Position numbers and translations under genes: made by a program. Shown in pieces: positions 6,113 through 12,755 of a stretch of DNA of 12,755 bases. The notes below the pieces were generated by a model that searched no databases, was not told the DNA's origin, and saw only the letters and a list, made by a program, of their open reading frames with translations. The first letter of the stretch is position 1; the number at the start of each line of letters is the position of its first letter. The stretch comes from Myxococcales bacterium. GTDB taxonomy: Bacteria; Myxococcota; Polyangia; Fen-1088. The stretch spans positions 1-12,755 of the forward strand of contig PMJE01000217.1 in NCBI GenBank assembly GCA_003157315.1. Direction: 5' to 3'.

Positions 6113-7082
6113 CGAGAGGGTGCACATCATTCGAGGCCGCCAGCGCGTCACCTCCGACCTAGGACGACCGCTGCGTGCGCCTGCGATCGCTATAGGGAAT
6201 TTCGACGGTGTGCACCGCGGCCACCAGGCCTTGGTGGCATTGGCCAGCCGCCTGGCCCGCGCCGCGGGCGGTGATTCCGTGGTTCTGACCTTCGATCCCC
6301 ACCCTGCACGCTTGCTTGCACCCGCGTTGGCACCGCCCATGTTGATGACGCTGGAACGTCGGCTGGAACTGCTTGCCGAGGCGGGCGCAGATGCGGTCGT
6401 GGTCGAGCCCTTTACCACCGAACTTGCTGCTTTGCCCGCCGATCGCTTCATCGCCGAGGTGCTGCGCGGGGATTTTGACGCCCGCCACGTGGTGGTGGGC
6501 TGGGATTTCACCTTCGGGGCCGGGCGGCAAGGCAACGCAACCACGCTGGCAAGCGAAGGTGCGCGCCTGCACATGGGGGTCAACATCGTTCCGCCGGTGA
6601 TGGTCGCAGGGCTGGTCTGCTCATCGACCAAGATCCGCGAATTCGTGCTCGAGGGCCGGGTGGAAGGGGCAACCATGCTCCTCGGCCGCCCCTTCGAGAT
6701 CATTGGCCGCGTGGTGCACGGCGCTGAGCGCGGCCGCACCCTGGGCATCCCCACCGCCAACCTGGATCCAGAAGCCGACCTTCTGCCCAAACCGGGTGTC
6801 TACGCCGCCTGGGCGCGTCGACTGGACGACGGCTCGCGGTTGCGCCTGCGTGCCGCCGTGAGCATCGGCAGCAATCCCACCTTTGCTGCCGAGGACCGCC
6901 GCGCCGGCCCGGCCGTGACCATCGAAGCCCACCTGTTGGACTTCGACGGCGACCTGTACGGCGCGCGCCTACGCCTGGAATTTGCCGGTTGGCTGCGCGA
7001 CCAGCGGAGATTCTCTTCAGCGGACGAGCTGACGGCCGAGATCAGGCGCGACATACTCCGAACCCGGGAGATCCTCGCATGA
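6108..7082 (+). CDS. ribF: Bifunctional riboflavin kinase / FMN adenylyltransferase (FAD synthetase)
   Basis: A 324-residue cytoplasmic enzyme making FMN from riboflavin and ATP, then FAD from FMN and ATP. The N-terminal adenylyltransferase domain has GNFDGVHRGH at 30-39, the TFDPHP strand, the VVGWDFTFGAGRQGN loop and SSTKIR at 172-177. The C-terminal flavokinase domain has GRTLGIPTANL with the Pro-Thr-Ala-Asn motif at 215-218, GVYAAW, and the probable catalytic Glu273 in VTIEAHLLDFDGDLYG. Length and domain order are normal. ATG 6108 is used, but no Shine-Dalgarno precedes it. GTG 6120 (giving HIIRGRQ, close to the usual KVIRG start) is equally plausible. The frame is open back to 5766, but that part is antisense to the membrane protein and unlike RibF. 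The stop overlaps the next start as ATGA. Confidence 0.95.
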   Translation: MPERVHIIRGRQRVTSDLGRPLRAPAIAIGNFDGVHRGHQALVALASRLARAAGGDSVVLTFDPHPARLLAPALAPPMLMTLERRLELLAEAGADAVVVEPFTTELAALPADRFIAEVLRGDFDARHVVVGWDFTFGAGRQGNATTLASEGARLHMGVNIVPPVMVAGLVCSSTKIREFVLEGRVEGATMLLGRPFEIIGRVVHGAERGRTLGIPTANLDPEADLLPKPGVYAAWARRLDDGSRLRLRAAVSIGSNPTFAAEDRRAGPAVTIEAHLLDFDGDLYGARLRLEFAGWLRDQRRFSSADELTAEIRRDILRTREILA

Positions 7083-7558
7083 GCATGGAACACCTCTACG
7101 AGACTGAGACGATGGCCGAGCTGTGCGCGCGCCAGGGCCGCTTGAGCGAGGCTATCGCCATCTTCCGCGAACTTGCCGAAACCGCCGCCGATTCCGCCAC
7201 GCGGACACGCGCCCGGGCTCGGCTTGACACCCTAGAGGCGACCTGGCAACCCCTGCGTGTCGCCGAAGTCCCTCCTGCGGACTTGGCCCTGCCCGCCATT
7301 CCCGGGGTTGCGCTGTTGCTGGGCGAGGACCAGGTGACCGTGGCCTGGGCTCTGCCACCTGAAACCAACTCGCCGGCGCTCGACGTTCTAGTCCTGCAGC
7401 GTACGCCGGGCGGCATCGATCCACAGAAGAAGCTCTTGCCCCTGACCGAGACCTCGGGCCACATCGGCCTGCTCTTGCCCGGCGTGCATTCTGCCCTGGC
7501 TGCCGCGGGTACGATTCGCGAGGGCCGCTTCGTGGCCATTGTCCGATCTACTGGCTGA
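7079..7558 (+). CDS. Small protein with N-terminal TPR-like motif, function unknown
   Basis: A 159-residue protein that I cannot name. Residues 7-38 (YETETMAELCARQGRLSEA and the following IAIFRELAE) form two amphipathic helices typical of a single tetratricopeptide-like unit. An Arg/Ala-rich helix follows to about residue 55. Residues 75-159 read like a compact beta-rich domain (VTVAWALPPE, LDVLVLQRTPGG, GRFVAIVRSTG). There is no signal peptide or membrane segment, so it is probably cytoplasmic. ATG 7079 overlaps the ribF stop (ATGA), giving translational coupling and the best clue to the start; the frame upstream of it is a shadow of ribF. It could serve as a scaffold or adaptor, but nothing in the sequence ties it to flavin metabolism. 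Its stop is 2 bp from the convergent gdhA stop. Confidence 0.75.
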   Translation: MSMEHLYETETMAELCARQGRLSEAIAIFRELAETAADSATRTRARARLDTLEATWQPLRVAEVPPADLALPAIPGVALLLGEDQVTVAWALPPETNSPALDVLVLQRTPGGIDPQKKLLPLTETSGHIGLLLPGVHSALAAAGTIREGRFVAIVRSTG

Positions 7559-7560
7559 AA

Positions 7561-10939
<3,379 letters not shown>

Positions 10940-10947
10940 CGCTGGCA

Positions 10948-10953
10948 CTCCTC
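10948..10953 (-). promoter_or_regulatory. Shine-Dalgarno GAGGAG for the fibro-slime lipoprotein
   Basis: Minus-strand GAGGAG ends 8 nt before ATG 10939, ideal spacing, and overlaps the alternative GTG at 10948. It therefore decides the start in favour of the ATG. Confidence 0.65.
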
Positions 10954-11215
10954 GCGCCCGTCTTGGATGCCCGACCTTCCGCCGACTCCAGTCTTCGCGT
11001 GGGTGGGGCGCAGCCCACGTTCTCGTGAGGCCGGATACTGCAGTCTACCCCAAGACAAACCCCAGCGCATTGCATCTCCGCTCACACACCCCATAGTTGC
11101 TGTATTCTACATCGTCAGATGCCAGATGGGTGGGATTCAATCGCGCTTGCCGAACGTGGCACGGCATTGGCCAACTCGACCCGCGACGTCATGTGTATAC
11201 TGGTGCGGGCCAGGC
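10954..11215 (+). other. Divergent intergenic region between lipoprotein and histidine kinase genes
   Basis: About 260 bp must hold promoters for both directions. For the kinase, TATACT at 11196-11201 is 5 of 6 to a -10 and would start transcription about 8 nt before the ATG at 11216; no good -35 is found at 16-18 bp. On the minus strand TAGAAT (antisense of 11104-11109) is a weak -10 candidate without a -35. No hairpin terminator, tRNA or clear inverted repeat was seen. Confidence 0.35.
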
Positions 11216-12562
11216 ATGACTGAAACCGCCACATACTCCGCTCCTGAGATCGCCGCGGCCGCCGCGAAGAGCGAACGGCAGCGCCTGGCCTCCCTGTCCG
11301 CTGGGGTTCGACTGCTGGCAGGCTTTATCTTCTTGGGCCTCGTCCTGATTGGCTGGGGTCTGTCCCGTCGATCCGCCTGGCGCGACCAGCTTGCGGCGCT
11401 AGCGGGCTACACCGTTGTGGCCGCGATTCTCTTCGCCATTCGCCACCGCAACCTGCTGGATCGCATCGCCCTGTTTCCGGTCGCGCTGGATCTGGCCGTC
11501 GCCTACATCGCCCTACGTGCGACGATCACCAGCTACGGAGATGCCGGCCAAATCGTAGCCGGCCTGGGTCTGGGGATATTCGTCCTCATCGTGACGTTCG
11601 ACGGACTATCGCTGCAAAGGCGCTTCATCGTTGTGGCAACCATCGTCGCGATGGCTGAGGAGACCCTACTACTGCAGCAGGCTGGGGTTTGGCCTCCGCA
11701 CATGCTGGTCGCCTGCGGCGTGCTCGGGCTGGCCGCCGGAGTCGGCGTCGTGGTCTTTGAACGAACCAACCGACTCGTCCGCGAGGCGGCCGGAATTGAA
11801 GCGGCCCGCCATCAACTCGCAGACACGCGCGCCCAGTATGAACAGCTTGCGCGTCTGCAGCGAGACAAGGACAGCCTTGTCCAACTCATCGTGCATGACA
11901 TGCGGGGGCCGCTCAGCGCGGCCATCCTATCGCTCGAGTTCCTTTCGCGCGAACTCAAGCGCCAGCGGGCCACGCGGGAAATGTTGGAGGCCAGCGACGA
12001 TGCCCTCTCTTCGTCGACCAACGTAGCCAACATGATCACGCAGATCCTGGACACTACCAAGCTGGAGGAGGGGCGCATCACCCTCAACCTGGTGCCAGTT
12101 TCGGCACGGGCGATGCTCGAGCTCGCTCGCCAGCAAGCGCTTTCGCGTGCGCAAAGCAAGTCAATCAGCATCGAGGTGGACGCGCCTGACAACCAGCTCA
12201 TGGTGGCTGACCGGCGCCTCTTCCCGCGCCTTCTCGACAACCTGGTGTCCAATGCCCTCCGCTACACCTCGACCGGAGGACGCGTCTTGTTGGTGGCGGC
12301 AGCGAGTGGGGGCGAGGTCGTCATTTCGGTTCACAACACGGGCGAAGCTATCCCCGTCGGTGATCGAGAAAAGATCTTCGCGAAGTTCCAACAAGGCGAA
12401 GCCGAGAACCAGCGCATGTTCGGCTGGGGCCTGGGCCTGTACTTCTGCCGTCTGGTTGCCGAAGCCCACAGCGGCCGCATTGCCGTCGAGGATGTAGTCG
12501 GCTGGCCCACTTCATTCGTAGTTCGCCTGCCCCTTCCGGCGATGAAGCCGTCCCCGGACTAG
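11216..12562 (+). CDS. Orphan membrane sensor histidine kinase
   Basis: A 448-residue two-component kinase. About six membrane helices lie between residues 30 and 182 with only short loops, so it lacks a classical periplasmic sensor domain. A coiled-coil linker (about 183-220) leads to the HisKA dimerisation box LIVHDMRGPLSA with the phospho-accepting His227. The ATPase domain has the N box NLVSNALRY (Asn341, Asn346), a G1 box written HNTGEAIP in which the usual Asp position is Asn374, and the G2 box GWGLGLYFCR at 403-412. It should autophosphorylate and pass the phosphate to a response regulator, but no regulator gene is adjacent. ATG 11216 is chosen because the kinase sequence begins there and a TATACT box precedes it; the frame upstream to 10916 runs antisense to the lipoprotein start. 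Upstream is the divergent matrix lipoprotein, downstream a YceI-like gene. Confidence 0.93.
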   Translation: MTETATYSAPEIAAAAAKSERQRLASLSAGVRLLAGFIFLGLVLIGWGLSRRSAWRDQLAALAGYTVVAAILFAIRHRNLLDRIALFPVALDLAVAYIALRATITSYGDAGQIVAGLGLGIFVLIVTFDGLSLQRRFIVVATIVAMAEETLLLQQAGVWPPHMLVACGVLGLAAGVGVVVFERTNRLVREAAGIEAARHQLADTRAQYEQLARLQRDKDSLVQLIVHDMRGPLSAAILSLEFLSRELKRQRATREMLEASDDALSSSTNVANMITQILDTTKLEEGRITLNLVPVSARAMLELARQQALSRAQSKSISIEVDAPDNQLMVADRRLFPRLLDNLVSNALRYTSTGGRVLLVAAASGGEVVISVHNTGEAIPVGDREKIFAKFQQGEAENQRMFGWGLGLYFCRLVAEAHSGRIAVEDVVGWPTSFVVRLPLPAMKPSPD

Positions 12563-12585
12563 CTCCCACACCAGAGCGCAAAACC

Positions 12586-12597
12586 TGCAACGTTGCA
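12586..12597. promoter_or_regulatory. Perfect 12-bp palindrome in the yceI upstream region
   Basis: TGCAACGTTGCA is a perfect inverted repeat with central CG, about 70 bp upstream of the YceI-like start and 24 bp after the kinase stop. It has the look of a LacI-type operator half-site pair. It is not followed by a T run, so it is not an intrinsic terminator. Confidence 0.35.
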
Positions 12598-12667
12598 CGC
12601 CAACCAGCATCAAAATCCTCCGAAAAGGCACAAAGCTTCCCCTTCAACCCGCACAAAGGAAATGCTC

Positions 12668-12755
12668 ATGAAACCGCTTCCGCTATTGGCCCTGAGTTCC
12701 TTGTTTCTCTCACCCGCCCTGGCCCTGGCCGGCACCTGGGACATCGACCCCGCCC
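12668..12755 (+). CDS. Exported YceI-like (polyisoprenoid-binding lipocalin-type) protein, truncated by window end
   Basis: Only 29 codons are present. AAAGGA at 12655-12660 lies 7 nt before ATG 12668, which picks this start over ATG 12662. Residues 1-21 form a signal peptide (Lys2, hydrophobic core, ALA at 19-21). The mature protein begins GTWDIDPA, the wording with which YceI-family domains usually start (…YxIDPAHS). The family binds isoprenoid lipids in the periplasm and is often linked to envelope or pH stress. The assignment rests on eight mature residues plus the signal peptide and should be treated as provisional. It may be expressed from its own promoter in the 105-bp gap that holds a 12-bp palindrome. 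Confidence 0.6.
   Translation, partial: MKPLPLLALSSLFLSPALALAGTWDIDPA

Overview
The window looks like chromosomal DNA from a high-GC myxobacterium (Myxococcota, most likely Polyangiaceae/Sorangiineae-like). This rests on three things: a lipoprotein built from Myxococcus-type Cys-rich DUF4215 repeats plus a fibro-slime domain, a transmembrane Ser/Thr kinase with an N-terminal zinc-ribbon-like stub and long periplasmic tail, and strongly GC-biased third codon positions. No rRNA, tRNA, CRISPR array or intact insertion sequence was seen.

Layout from left to right. (1) 1-1371, minus: the N-terminal 457 residues of a secreted lipoprotein glycoside hydrolase family 3 enzyme, cut by the window edge. 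(2) 1411-1542, plus: a decayed 3' fragment of a vapC toxin gene, clearly paralogous to the intact vapC further on. (3) 1584-3938, plus: a transmembrane Ser/Thr protein kinase with PEGA-like and DUF3829-like extracytoplasmic parts. (4) 4036-4735, plus: a complete type II toxin-antitoxin module, a Phd/YefM-type antitoxin and a PIN-domain VapC, with a likely leaderless promoter carrying two copies of a 10-bp repeat. (5) 4751-6034, minus: a degenerate DUF2723-type polytopic membrane protein. (6) 6108-7558, plus: ribF (riboflavin kinase/FAD synthetase), translationally coupled to a small TPR-like protein. (7) 7561-10939, minus: the fibro-slime/DUF4215 lipoprotein gene followed 7 bp later by gdhA (NADP-type glutamate dehydrogenase). 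(8) 11216-12562, plus and divergent: an orphan six-TM sensor histidine kinase. (9) 12668-12755, plus: the first 29 codons of a YceI-like exported protein.

Most genes are individually recognisable. The unusual part is 1.4-4.7 kb, where the Ser/Thr kinase gene is bracketed by two same-direction vapC 3' ends, one dead and one intact. A 10-bp sequence found twice in the vapBC promoter occurs a third time at the kinase start. This suggests a duplicated toxin-antitoxin cassette that flanks, and may once have regulated, the kinase. The other noteworthy region is 8.9-12.7 kb: a putative matrix lipoprotein, gdhA, and a divergent orphan sensor kinase beside an envelope-stress type gene. Many genes are packed end to end (gaps of 2, 7 and 15 bp, and two 4-bp overlaps). 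Several starts lack a Shine-Dalgarno sequence but sit 7-8 bp after a -10-like box, which hints at leaderless messages.
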